Assembly (NCBI RefSeq): GCF_034190915.1
Contig: NW_026947490.1
Coordinates: forward strand, 67,383,494 to 67,447,493
DNA from: Cavia porcellus
Lineage: Eukaryota > Chordata > Mammalia > Rodentia > Caviidae
DNA: 64,000 nt
Direction: 5' to 3'
How positions within the stretch are numbered: position 1 is the stretch's first letter; every line of letters starts with the position of its first letter. The translations under genes were made by a program, and so were the position numbers. Shown one piece after another: positions 46,511 through 57,110 of the stretch. The notes below the pieces were generated by a model. The model saw only the letters and a program-made list of their open reading frames with translations, did not search any database and was not told the origin of the DNA.

Positions 46511-49355
46511 AGATATTTCCTTACTCAAGGGCTTGTGGTTTTATTAACCAAGGTCACAGACTTCCCTGAGATTAGTAAAGCCATTCAAATAACATGACAA
46601 AGGATAAGACAGAGTAAGAAGACTCCAACAGACCTCTTCAGCTGTGGCATTTCCTAACTCAAACATCTTCCAAAAATCTCCCCTAAAGATGGCTATACAC
46701 CCACCAGACCTGGAGACTCAGTGGTTGGGCAGGCACCCTCCATCCAAGGTCCCTAAATCTGCAGTATCCACATCAAAGTAACCGTGGTAAGTGGTCTTCG
46801 ACACCATGGGAACCTGCATCCTGGACTCCAGCTTCTTCCCCAGAGCACAGTCATTGGTGAAACAGATGCTCGTTAGACTGCTGAATTACACAGCTAACAG
46901 TGGGCTCTGCCTCTTCAGGGACCAGGCTGTTACATGTCGCCATTCATCGCCCTCCACAGAGACAACCTCCCGACTTAAAAAACGTGTGTGACTAAAGACA
47001 GGGAGGAGGGCACACACATTTTTGAGCTGTCTTCTACCACGGATTCAACTCCTTTATCTATAGTAAAACAAAATAAAACACTTTAATGTGAGTCTGGAAG
47101 TTACACAAGGATATCAAAGTGAATCTACATAACAACATGAGTTATTCCAACACCAGAAAAGTTAAGAAACCAATTACCAAAATTTATTGAAGATTGTTAA
47201 CCTTCCAAGAAGGAGGAGAGTTTTCCTTTCCCAGTGAGGTGGGGAAGAGGCCTAATGAGTGTCACATTCTAAGGGATACCTTCTACTGGACGTTATGTTT
47301 TGATTTTTAATTAGTTCTATAAATGCCACTGGGCATATTTCTCTACTTAGTGAACTCCCCAGGCTGCAGAGTCATTGCAGGAAATTCTGCGTTTCTGTCT
47401 TCAATCATTAAACACCAAGGTCTACAATTCTGTTGTACCAGTGTCAGTTTGTGAGACTCTAGAGAAGAAAAGATGTCAATGTCCTTTAACATGCCTTCAA
47501 ATATATAAAATATACAGTATCAGGGAAGGAGGACCCTATCTACATTAAAGAACAAAGCTGAACCATAAAGGAGGGATTTCATTGAACTAACCCCAGCAAA
47601 AAGAAAGAAAAATGTGAAGATTAGACTGATTTCTAGGGAAATCTTTGAATCTCCTTTTGTGCACAGTAATCTTCATTTACTGAAGACGCTTAAGTCTCTT
47701 CTTGGCATTCTATCTAAATATATATTCCATGTTGTCTTAGCTGCCTCATTAAAGTAAAATAATATCACAGTATGAAAAGCTTTTACAATAAAAGGACTTT
47801 TTTCTAACCCCAGCCCATGACTTATTTCAGGCATGCAATAATGTGATGCTCCTCGGAGTCTGCTTTACTGCCTCTTGGCTGTGGTTCTCATTTTCCTGCC
47901 CTTCATTTATTTTTTCTGATGCTATTAAAAGGTAAACTTACTCATGCAACTCTTGACTTACGCACTTTACATGATAAAATCACATTAAAATGAGACCTTT
48001 AAAAAATCCTACCCTTAATTTTTGTATTTGTGGGGTTTCCTTCCTTTGCTTAAAGTCAGTAGATTGCAGTTAGGCTTTAAATTTATTTTCCATGAGAAGA
48101 TCCTTTTAAGTATATATTTAAATATATAAGTCATATGTTTAAAAGAATCTTTATATATACTTTAATAGAATTTAACCTGGTAGTTTTGTTCTGCCTGTGC
48201 TAACTAAAACCTGAGAATTGCCTCATGTTCACAAATGTGTTCCTTTGTGCAACTTAACTAAACATTTGTTCTACATTACAGATTTATGATCTGCTTTTGT
48301 GCCTCTGTGGCCCCTAGTTTTCAGCCATATTCCTCTGTAATTATTCTCTTCTCTCTTCCCAGATTCAAAGGTCCGTTTTCCCCAAATTCTTCTTGAAGCT
48401 CCAGAAGTATATCAAGTTTCCGCTGCAGCATAGTGGGACTATCCCACAATCTGTAACTCTCAGATGCATACACAGTATACTTTAATTGTGTGTCTTAGTT
48501 GCAAGATATCTGATCATGCAGTATTAAGCAAGCTCCTATATTTACTTTGGAGCAATATTTCTTTCCTGGGGCTCATTTGGCTAGTTTCACATTCTGGTGT
48601 AATAATATATCATACACAAACTTAGAGAAGAAATTAGAAAAACAGTCTATTCATAAGACTTTTTAAGAAACCTACTGGGTTGAAAGCCATTCTCCTCTAG
48701 CTGAGACCATTTTATTTATTTTTCAGTAAGATTCTCTATAAAGTGCGTACTATGTGAATCTTCATAGTGTGCAGAATGAACAAGAAAGTCCTCTGCACAC
48801 TTCCTCTGTGTGCAGGGCATCTCCATGCCTGTTCTGCAGCTTAAGATAGCAGCTCTGGAGCAGAATTCCCGGCCTCTTCATAACCAAGTCTTGCTCTGTG
48901 CTGGGACCACAGCCACCCTCCCTCCCGTAGCTTCACGGACCTGACCCTGCCTGGGGAAAATCATCCTGATTTTAATTCATCTGTGCTGTTCCTCTCCCCT
49001 GCCAGATGTACCAGAAAACAACCATGACTCCAGTCCGTATAGAAAACTTTCCTTCTAAAAAACCTTGCTAGGGAAACTGATATATATCTCTAAGTTTACG
49101 AAAACAGCATCCCCACCCCTGAAACCCTGCTCTTTATAAAGGGACTTTTGTTGAGGTAGCCACTGATTTGTTGACATTGCCTTTATGTTGGGTTGCCTAA
49201 TTCTGGCTACCTGGAGCTGTTGGCCACAGAACTTTATCTCTTTTTCCTTTCCCTGGAAGCTGATGCTCTTCTGGGCTCTTATCCCTAATCCGACTTTGCC
49301 CCAGTGTTTGTCCAGGGTACCAAAGTGAAAGGGAGGGTAACACTTTGTGCTACTG

Positions 49356-49358
<3 letters not shown>
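46511..49358. other. Single-copy, partly AT-rich sequence, nothing assigned
   Basis: An AT-rich stretch with TATATATTTAAATATATAAG lies near 48110. No gene, RNA or named repeat is recognised. Confidence 0.45.

Positions 49359-49391
<33 letters not shown>
49359..49391. repeat. (CA)n microsatellite
   Basis: A CA run is followed by CTCACTCACACTCA. The long open frames on both strands across it (49055-49447 and 49304-49915) are partly built of this repeat. Confidence 0.97.
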
Positions 49392-49395
<4 letters not shown>

Positions 49396-49733
49396 TCACA
49401 CTCATGTCCCCACCCCCACTGCTCCAGTTGCTATGGCCATGGAACAAATTAACAAATTACTCCCCCAAACTCAACTGCTTGAACTATCATTTCTTTGGAG
49501 TCACAAGTTCTGTGAACCAGGGACTTGCTCAGAGTGCAGCAACCATTGCTCCTGTCTACTCAGCAAAATCCACAACCTTAATGGGGAGAAAGATGGCACA
49601 CCTCAAAGTAACACAGCAGCCAGGGCTCTTCACTTACGTGTCTCCTGGGTGATGTTGGTCTTTGGGGGGCCTCACCCAGAGGATACATGTGGGCTCACTT
49701 GTGTGGACTGGCCCCACAGGAAGGACAGTCCAG

Positions 49734-50072
49734 TGTTATACTGTGGGTTTCTCACACAGAAAGATGGGACAATGAGACTTTTTGCAGGAAGTAGCTTGTT
49801 CCTACCAGCACAGGCCCAGCAAATTCTTATCCAAAGGCTGAGTGCCCAGCATGGCGAGGTCTTGCCCTCCATTCACTTCTTGGGTTTTTGTCTCCCTTAC
49901 ATGGTAACACACTAACTACATGCCAATTGGGTACAATCCATGTCACAGAGCCAGAACTACACATGTGTGCATAGGAACCAATTGTGCCAGGCTGACTTTC
50001 CCTACTCTGACAAGGTCCACGTTCCTTAAGGAGGAGGCTCTGCCGCATTCTTTAGGGAGAGGCCCCACCACA
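49734..50072 (-). repeat. Proviral 3' LTR
   Basis: 339 bp, starting TGTT and ending CA on the plus strand. It shares long blocks with the other LTR ('ccaaaggctgagtgccca', 'gtaacacactaactaca', 'aggaaccaattgtgccaggctg'). The position matching the TATA box of the other LTR is degraded. Confidence 0.9.
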
Positions 50073-50083
50073 TTTCCCCTTTG
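50073..50083 (-). other. Polypurine tract
   Basis: The plus strand TTTCCCCTTTG is a purine run CAAAGGGGAAA on the proviral strand, directly before the 3' LTR. This is the expected site of plus-strand DNA priming in retroviruses. Confidence 0.85.
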
Positions 50084-50280
50084 ACACTCAGACCCTCACA
50101 TTTTGGGTCAAAGAGCATCATCTTGGTTGAAAGGTTTATATTTCCATAACATCACCATTTGTATGGCCACTTTTCATTTGATCCTCACCAATCCCAGCAC
50201 TTGGGGCCTGAGACATGAGGATCATCATGAGTTCAATCTGAATTACATAACAAGTCCTCATCTCAAATAAAAAACAAAAG

Positions 50281-50335
<55 letters not shown>

Positions 50336-52098
50336 AAAGAAAAAGACAAACATTGCAACCGTCATCTTGATGAGGCTGGAGACAGACCATATAACCAGGG
50401 GATCCAGGCAGAGCAGAAGCAGACAAGTTCCTACAACTATGAACACAATACCTATAAGGGTTTTGAACCTCCCAAATGTATAGAACCATCCTCCATACAA
50501 CTTTCTGGGGCTCCAGCTTCCCATGTCTGGTCCAGGACATGAGCGATCTTTCTCACAAATCTGTGATCTCCGCTACGCCTTCCCTCTCATCCTCTACCTG
50601 CAGGCAGCAGTTGTTCAGGTTAAACGTTCCACACACTCCTCCCTTCAGAGGCAAGCAAATAATCTAAGAGCAAGCAGTTCTGAAAGAGAGCATTTGCGCT
50701 TTGATCTGCCATTTGGCTAACAAGTCAGGGGTCTGGCACTTTTGTTAGTTATACTTTTTTGACTTCTTGTAACCTACTGATGCAAGTCAGCATTAGAGGC
50801 GAGTACACAGCCCCCAACCACCCTGGGCCCAGGTTGCAGGTCTGTGAACACTCATAGGCACTCAAAGAGCCACTTATCATCTTCCACTTGCCATTCTGTA
50901 GAGCACACAAGTTTCTCTGAGGTTCTCTGTCCCCACACACTTGGAGCCCCAGATGTCCCTCCCTGGAGAGTGGGCATAGGAAGAAAGATGGACAGATTAT
51001 TTTTAAGACATACCACCTGGCGAGTTTGCCGGGAGTACAGTATAAGCTGTTCTTCCCCGGATGTAGCTTGCCAGCTGGAATCTGTGTCAAAATTGTCCCA
51101 AGCCCTGTGGAGGTAATTTGGATAGGGGATGAAGGCTTGGCTCAAAGTGATCTGGGGACACTCACCTCTGGGTTTTCTGGGAGACAGAGTTATAAAATCT
51201 TGGGCCTAGGCATGCTAGGCTTCCAACAGGCACAGTGAACATTTTTCCTCACTGGGTCAGGTAGTTTTCCCCAATAATAAAGGATTTGAGAAGTCAAACT
51301 CCTGTAGTAGGGTTGGGGATACCCTGTCCCATTATAGAGTTCCTGGGAATCTAGTTCCCTGGCCTCTGAACTCCAATATCGGTTCCTCCACATACACAGC
51401 AAGAAGAGAACTTTAGTGTCTGGGCTACAGTTTCTGCTAGGGCTGAGGACAAGTTCCTTATTGTGGCAGAAATGGGATAGGGACTGCTCTCTATTTCCCC
51501 ACAAAGGGGAAGAGAGACCTCAGCAGCTGATGTTCAGAGTGAGACAGTGACCTTCGTAAACTATAACACAGTTCCTGCACACATATATATTAATCTGGAG
51601 ACCATTTCCCCATTGTGGGCTTCCAGGACTTCAGTAAAGTGAAATTATGGCGTTACAGGTTCCCATTTCACAGCTACAGGTGGTGGTTTCCTTTGGAGAA
51701 GTGCCATCTTATCTTTATTTTCCCCAGTAGCCCACAAGGTGCAGCTCCAGCAGGAGCAGTCAGCCCAGGGGTCACTGTGACAGGGCCTGTTCACACATAT
51801 TCCTGTCCTTGAGCCTGTACTCTGGTTCCCATGGTGGCTTCCATAATTTTTGGACCAACAAGAGGTTTTTGTCAATGGTGGCACACATGTCAAAAAACAT
51901 TAATATTGGCAGGTGGGGCTTAGTAACTCTGATTTTGTTAACTAACTGTCCTCCTTCCTGGGAGTGCTGGACCTCTAGCCATTACTCTGCTGGGGATACT
52001 TCCGGTCAAATGGGTGTATGGACCCTCTTGTTGGTGGTCCTATTATACCTGCAGGTCCCCAGGACTTCTCCCTGGCCTGAGAAATGAATACGGTATAG
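50084..52098 (-). pseudogene. Provirus 3' internal region (env position)
   Basis: The location between integrase and the polypurine tract is where env normally lies. Broken minus-strand frames include 51893-51645, with a cysteine-rich CSCWSC stretch, and 51145-50852. These would suit a decayed envelope surface region, but I cannot align them to a known envelope with confidence, and no fusion peptide or transmembrane segment is evident. A B1-type SINE interrupts the end nearest the 3' LTR. Confidence 0.4.
50185..50340 (+). repeat. B1-like SINE with (AAAG)n tail
   Basis: 'caatcccagcacttggggcctgagacatgagg' is a B1 head. The A-tail has become a GAAA microsatellite at 50281-50339. It lies in the provirus and is therefore younger. 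Confidence 0.8.
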
Positions 52099-52410
52099 TG
52101 TCTCAGTTACTTTTCTCTTATTGCTAAGAAAAATATCCAAAGTTAAGGGACCAAAGTTTGTTTAGTTCACAGTGAGTAGAGATTTCAGCCCATAATTGAC
52201 GTGCTCCAAGGCAGAGTGGCACATGGCAGAGGGGCATGGCAGAGCTCTGAGACCCTGGCTTTACACTCCTGTGCTGAGTCCAGGGCCCTTCCTTTGGCCA
52301 CCTTTACTACCATAAGGGTAGATAAGAGTGAGTGGGCCTATCCAGAGGGGTTTATACCCCATTGTTTACCCATGTAGCATTTCCTGGCTTACATGAGTGA
52401 GCATCTATGG
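52099..52410 (-). mobile_element. MaLR LTR inserted in the provirus
   Basis: The plus strand opens TGTCTCAGTTACTTTTCTC and contains 'aaagtttgtttagttcacag' and 'agatttcagccca', reverse-complement MaLR. The right edge is uncertain. It separates the integrase end from the env position, so it was inserted after the provirus or arose by a later rearrangement. Confidence 0.65.
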
Positions 52411-52489
52411 TCAGGAACACGGACAACCATTCCTTAACTGATTGATGCAGAGTAGCTAACGTTGAACTCAACGCCTGCACATGCTACCT

Positions 52490-53340
52490 CTGCGTGAACT
52501 TTCTGATTCCTTTAAATCCCTCCTTACACCCGCAATAAGAGGAGGGGGCTCCCTGGAGAGAACTTCATAAGAGGAAACCACTGTCTGTTTAGTGGGACTA
52601 GACCTGATCCTCCGCAGGGCTATTGGCATGAGCAGGTCTCAGTGAAGATGAGTGTTCTGACACAGTTCACTCAGCTGTAGCTTTAGAATCTGGTTTATTC
52701 CCTCTACCTTTCCTGAGCTCTAGGGATGGTATTCATCATGCAGATTCCGAGTAATGTTTAGTTCTTTGGCACCCAACTGCATGACTTCTGAAATGAATGC
52801 CGGTCCATTGTCTGACCCCACCATGACAGGAATTCTACAATGGGAGATGACTTCTCTCAAAAGAAGGACCACTTCATATGCCTTTATCATGCCGGTGAGG
52901 GAGGGCTCCACCCAGTCTGAGAGAGTACACACAAAGACACGCACACACTTATAACCACAAACCTGAGGAAGCTCAGTGAAGTCCACAACCATTTTCAAAC
53001 AGGGCCCCCGTGACACGCTGTACCCCAAGAACAGCCCTGGATTCTTTTTTTTTTTTTTTCATTTTCTTTTTTGTCTTTTTCGTTTTTATCGGTACCAAGG
53101 ATTGAACTCACAACTGCCTGCTTGCAAGGCAGGCGCTTTGCCTCTGAGCTAAATCCCCAGCCCAGTGATTGCAGGCACATGTTCATATTGCTCAGACATC
53201 TCCTGGGCTCTGCTGAGAGTTGTGGGATGTAGAAATGCCAGCCCACAGTGGTCTCCAAAGTGTCTGACCCATATATGTGTGCTTTTCTGACACAATCTGG
53301 AGCTAAGGGCTCAGGGATTGTTTTTCAGCCATCTCTAAAT
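52490..53340 (-). pseudogene. Retroviral integrase remnant
   Basis: Integrase joins viral DNA to the host genome. On the minus strand, 53340-53165 carries part of the N-terminal zinc-binding region and 53028-52490 the catalytic core. The core keeps DFTEL (Asp codon 52981-52983), GSDNGPAF (Asp codon 52810-52812) and a Glu codon at 52702-52704, all in one frame. That gives a D-56-D-35-E spacing, matching gammaretroviral integrases. An in-frame TAG at 52720-52722 lies six codons before the Glu, and an ID SINE splits the zinc region from the core. It is non-functional. Confidence 0.9.
53045..53163 (-). repeat. ID SINE inside the integrase
   Basis: The reverse complement shares the tail GGTACCGATAAAAA(C/T)GAAAAAGAC and the GCCTGC/GCAGGC hairpin with the young ID at 28011. 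The T-run at 53045-53059 is its tail on the plus strand. Flanking duplications are not clear. Confidence 0.95.
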
Positions 53341-53449
53341 TTCCACCATCCACCTGGAAGGTAGCTCCATTCTCCATTTTGAGTCAAATATTCTCATTCT
53401 GTAATTGGGTTTCCCTCCTTCCAGTGGATTAGTTAGCAATGTGGAAGCC

Positions 53450-53850
53450 ACAGCCCTTGATTCTGGCACTTTTCTGGGGCCATAAACTTTGCTTCTCAGG
53501 CTGCTGTGTGTGTCCTGAGAGAACGTGGTGGCCCCTTTTGATGTCCGTGACTGCATGACTGCCACTCTTTTTGGAGCCTATACAGCACCCAAGAGATCAC
53601 GGACTGCTCTACTGTATTTTAGTCCTCCTGAGCTTATTAAATTCTTCTCTTTATATAAGGCAGATGTAACTGGAAGGTGGTGAAGGCACTTAGAGTCTTT
53701 GTAGTTATGAACACATATGCTACTAGTTGGAAGGTGTTTTACCTTTTGAGTCAAGGTCCTTGTTGACAGAAAGTTTTCCTCAATGATGGATGTCAGGATA
53801 CCACAGAGTGCCCAGAAAGACACTCTTCCTTTCTAACAAAAATACCACTG
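53450..53850 (-). pseudogene. Retroviral RNase H remnant
   Basis: RNase H removes the RNA strand during reverse transcription. On the minus strand the frame 53823-53578 ends at a TAG, and the same frame resumes at once and is open to 53335. The text around this junction (ALYKEKNLISSGGLKYSRAV, then APKRVAVMQS) follows the C-terminal half of gammaretroviral RNase H. It sits between the reverse transcriptase scrap and integrase, in the expected order. Confidence 0.7.
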
Positions 53851-54009
53851 TCATTGAAATGCCCAGCATCAGGGTCATTGAGGGGCTGGCCCCTCAAGCC
53901 TTGTCTGCTCAACAGCACCTCAGTGCAGCCACGATTTTCCTGGTTGGCCTGCCAGGCAGTAGAGTTGCTTCTGAACTGGCATGAGAGGTGTGTTATAAGG
54001 TAATTGGCA

Positions 54010-54480
54010 CTGCCAACGATCCCACACTTTAGAAGCCTCTCCAGGTTTCTGGATCCCAGTCTGTGCTTTTGAGGGATGAGTATTGTCTTTGGCAGAGTTG
54101 GCTCTGCCCCTTGTTTTAGCTCTGGAGGTATGTTTCAGGCAAATTCAGGTAGATTGTCTTCAGCTCGTACCCGGGGACTCTGCAGGGAAGCTTCCTGTTA
54201 TGGCTTCTCTATGAGACTGTAGAAGTGCCATTCTTCTCATGATATTGTAAGAGTCACGATTTTTCCTCTGGTTTACACAAAGTCAGAGCAGACTATCTGG
54301 GGAAGTTGAATGTTATTTAGGCTTGTAGTTTTCCTAACAAATTCCAATCCATTAAAGCCACAGGACAATTGGGGAGATGTAGGAATTCATGACCTTAAGC
54401 CACATGAGGTTGTCATAGAACCAAGAATTGTGACTCTAGAATTGCTTTAGCCCTGTGATAAACTGCAACTGGTGGTCAGC
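54010..54480 (-). pseudogene. Retroviral protease end and N-terminal reverse transcriptase remnant
   Basis: Minus-strand text near 54400-54290 (HEFLHLPNCPVALMDWN) follows the C-terminal part of gammaretroviral protease. Text near 54165-54010 (NLERLLKCGI) follows the N-terminal reverse transcriptase. The fingers, palm and YXDD active site that should follow are absent, since RNase H begins only about 160 bp further on. This is a large internal deletion. Multiple shifts and stops are present. Confidence 0.65.
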
Positions 54481-56058
54481 TTGTAACCCCCAGCTCAACT
54501 GGGGGTGCTAGATGTGGATGGCCCACCTGAGAATTTTTGCCAACAATGTAAAAAGGAATGTGGGAGAGAAAGTAGTGTGATTGCTGGTTCTCCTGCTGCC
54601 GATCGCTCTCCTGGAGGACCTCATTGAGCTTCTTTCCTGATACGAACTTAGCTTTTCTCATTGTCAGAGGAGCTCAGGACGTGTTGTTGCTAAGAATTGC
54701 TATGGTTCACTTTGGGGGAACCCTGGGCCTTACTTTGAGCATTGTTTCCTGGTTCTAGAGGGGAAGATACGTGCTGTTCAGTCTCCTGAAGAAGCTCATC
54801 ACACTAGATTCCCTGATGTAAACTCAGCTGTTCACATCAGAGGAACTTGGGACCTCACTGTTACTAAGGATGGCTGTGGTACTCTTCAGGGGAGCCCTGA
54901 TCCTTACTTTGAGCATCACTTCCTGGCTCCAGTGCAGATCCCTCAGCCTGCTGGCACAGATCCTTCACCCCACTGGCACAGACTTTCTAGCTTCCACCAC
55001 TGACCTTTGGGCCTTCCCAACACAGTTGTGTGAAACAGACTTACATGAGACATGGTCTCTAGGTCTTCAGCTGAACTCATGCAAAACATTACCACAGAAT
55101 CCAGGCCCTTCACTGGATTCTTTGGGTCTTTAGTGTGTGGACAGATCTCCTGCTCTTTTTGTTTTTTGTATTTAACTCTTTAGGTGACTACATAGGGAGC
55201 CCTTCTCATCCTCATCTCAGACTGGGAAATTCATATTTATAATCCCATGGAAAAGTTATTAGAATTCCAGCAAGTTAATCCCAATCTACCATTCCCAGTG
55301 CAAACCACGGCTACAGTAAAGACACTAAGATGTTTTTATAATTACGGGTGCCAAGGGGTCCTTAGTCTGGCCAAGATGAAAATTCCTCAGTGCTTCAGCT
55401 AGCCTTATTTACATTGCCTAGAGCAACTGCAGGGAAAAGGAAATAGCCCAGCCAGCTCTTTCCCTATCAGTCCATGGAGGTAGGGCCAACTTAGCCAAGA
55501 CAGAGATAAGTGCCCTTTGTTCAAAGAGAGTCATCTAGGTGGTCCTCCTACTTTACTCCTACAACTACTGTAAGTAATTCCATAAATTATGTGTCCTGTA
55601 TTAAATTGTTTTCCTTACAAATCCTGATGACAACAAGCCCTTTGGTCAGGTCTCAATCTTCCTGCTGTCTGTCTCATTCACATGCAAACACACAACATCC
55701 CAACCTGTCACCCAACATTCAGAACTCATTGCCTTAGAGTTTCAGTTTCTGTTTTAACAATGAAACTTATTTCAATACTCTTGGGAGTGGATCATGTCTT
55801 CCTTCTGCCTCTTAGGGCAGTTGTACCAAAACAACCCATTTTCTTACCAATCAGATGGGCAGCACTCCCCAAATTAGTTCCTGTGCCTCACTGGGTTTTG
55901 TTATGCATCTGGGGTTCTCAACCTGGCATGCTGAGAGATGGTCTCCCCTACAGATCAAATAGTGTGTTGGTCCCGGATGAATATGCTTTTCCTGGCACTC
56001 TGAGGTTTGCATTTTGGCAAACCTAAAGGAGGTGGAAATGCACTCTCTGAATCTCTGA
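54481..56058 (-). pseudogene. Provirus leader and gag position, unassigned in detail
   Basis: This is where the leader and gag should be. Short minus-strand frames exist (54661-54476 and 56156-55851, the latter running into the LTR), but I could not recognise matrix, capsid or a CCHC zinc knuckle with confidence. The length of about 1.6 kb would fit a worn gag. Confidence 0.4.
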
Positions 56059-56077
56059 ATCTCAGACAAGCTCCCCA
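56059..56077 (-). other. Primer-binding site, tRNA-Pro-like
   Basis: The plus strand ATCTCAGACAAGCTCCCCA closely resembles the 3' end of tRNA-Pro. Most differences are C-to-T or G-to-A, two of them at former CpG sites, plus one extra base. It lies 5 nt from the 5' LTR. tRNA-Pro priming is typical of many gammaretroviruses and class I ERVs. Confidence 0.75.
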
Positions 56078-56082
56078 AGAAA

Positions 56083-56415
56083 TGTTCTGGGGTTCTCACA
56101 CAGAGAAGTGGAGTACCTAGGCTCTTTCCAGGAAGTAGCTTTGTTCCTACCAGCACAAGCCCAGCAGATGCAGATCCAAAGGCTGAGTGCCCACCATGAG
56201 TGCCCCTTTATATACTTCTGGGGTCTTTGTCTCTCTTATATGATAACACACTAACTACAGGTTGATTGGGTACATCCTATGTTTCAGAGCTATGTCAGAA
56301 CTACACATGGGTACATAGGAACCAATTGTGCCAGGCTGCCTTTCTCTACTCTGAGAAGTTCCACATTCCTGAAGGGGGAGGCTCTGCCACATTCCTTAGG
56401 GAAGGACTCTACCCC
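56083..56415 (-). repeat. Proviral 5' LTR
   Basis: 333 bp on the plus strand, from TGTT to about the ACCCC at 56411-56415. It aligns end to end with the 3' LTR apart from small gaps. It carries a TATA box on the proviral strand. Confidence 0.88.
56207..56214 (-). promoter_or_regulatory. TATA box of the 5' LTR
   Basis: The proviral strand reads TATATAAA followed by GGGGC, a standard TATA context within an LTR. The matching site in the 3' LTR is degraded. Confidence 0.6.
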
Positions 56416-56962
56416 GGTTCTAATTGCTGAGTATCCCAGTGAACAAGATGAAAACTGCATTGCCTTCTTCACTGGGTCATGATGGTTACGCAGTACTATA
56501 TTAGGTATAGGTAAGTAAAAAGCCCAACCAAATTGAAGAGTAATGTCAAGAAATTTACAATCATTATTTGAAAGCTTTTCAATGCTGTATGTCCTGGTAG
56601 CACCACTGGGTGGAAACAAAGCCCTCAGAAGATGGGCCCATGGGAGACATTGCAGATGCAAAATGTAGCAGCCAGCTGTGTCACCACCTCAAGCCCTTAA
56701 GTAGAAGAAGCACATTCTCCTTCCTTTACCTTCTCTTCCATGTGGGTGTCTAGCAGATGGGGGGAATCCCACTCACATAGAGGAGGCCACATGCTTTACT
56801 AAGGCTGCTGGTTCCATTGTTAATCCCCACCAGACGCATCTCAGAGACACATGCAGAAAGCTGTCAAATCCAAAACTGGGCATCCTGGGTCCCAAGCAAG
56901 TTGCCATATGAAATTACCTGCCATTCCATTTGGAAAGGCATTGTTGGAACTTCTCCCCATAC
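56416..56962. other. Single-copy sequence, nothing assigned
   Basis: No feature is recognised beyond the provirus edge. Confidence 0.45.
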
Positions 56963-57110
56963 TCATTCATTCATTCATTCATTCATTCATTCAGTGAATA
57001 AATAAATGTTTATTTAATTGCTTTTTGTGCTATGTGCAATGATTTGAGCTAAGAATACAATGAGAAAGTAAAGGCAATGAAGCAGTAGAAGAGTGTATTT
57101 CCTAACCATT
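56963..57110 (-). repeat. L2 LINE 3' end relic with (ATTC)n
   Basis: An ATTC tetranucleotide run (56963-56992) followed by 'gtgaataaataaatgtttatttaattg' and 'tgctatgtgcaatgatttgagct' is a reverse L2 terminus whose terminal TGAA repeat has expanded. Confidence 0.7.

Larger units (their letters stand above)
49734..56415 (-). mobile_element. Class I (gammaretrovirus-like) endogenous provirus, decayed
   Basis: Two related LTRs (49734-50072 and 56083-56415) flank about 6 kb. Reading on the minus strand, the order is 5' LTR, tRNA-Pro-like primer site, leader and gag position, protease, N-terminal reverse transcriptase, RNase H, integrase, env position, polypurine tract and 3' LTR. The reverse transcriptase core is missing and all frames contain stops or shifts. 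Later insertions are an ID SINE, a B1-type SINE with an AAAG tail and a MaLR LTR. By eye the two LTRs agree at roughly four of five positions, so it is old. No target duplication is readable. Confidence 0.9.

Noticed and set aside
49304..49915. 203-codon plus-strand open frame
   Set aside because: It runs through a CA microsatellite and into the antisense of the proviral 3' LTR; it is not a gene.
50281..50339. CRISPR-like regular repeat
   Set aside because: It is a simple AAAG microsatellite in a SINE tail with no spacers; the genome is mammalian.
53043..53164. Target duplication for the ID in the integrase
   Set aside because: Flanks share only short matches such as GATT; too weak to claim.
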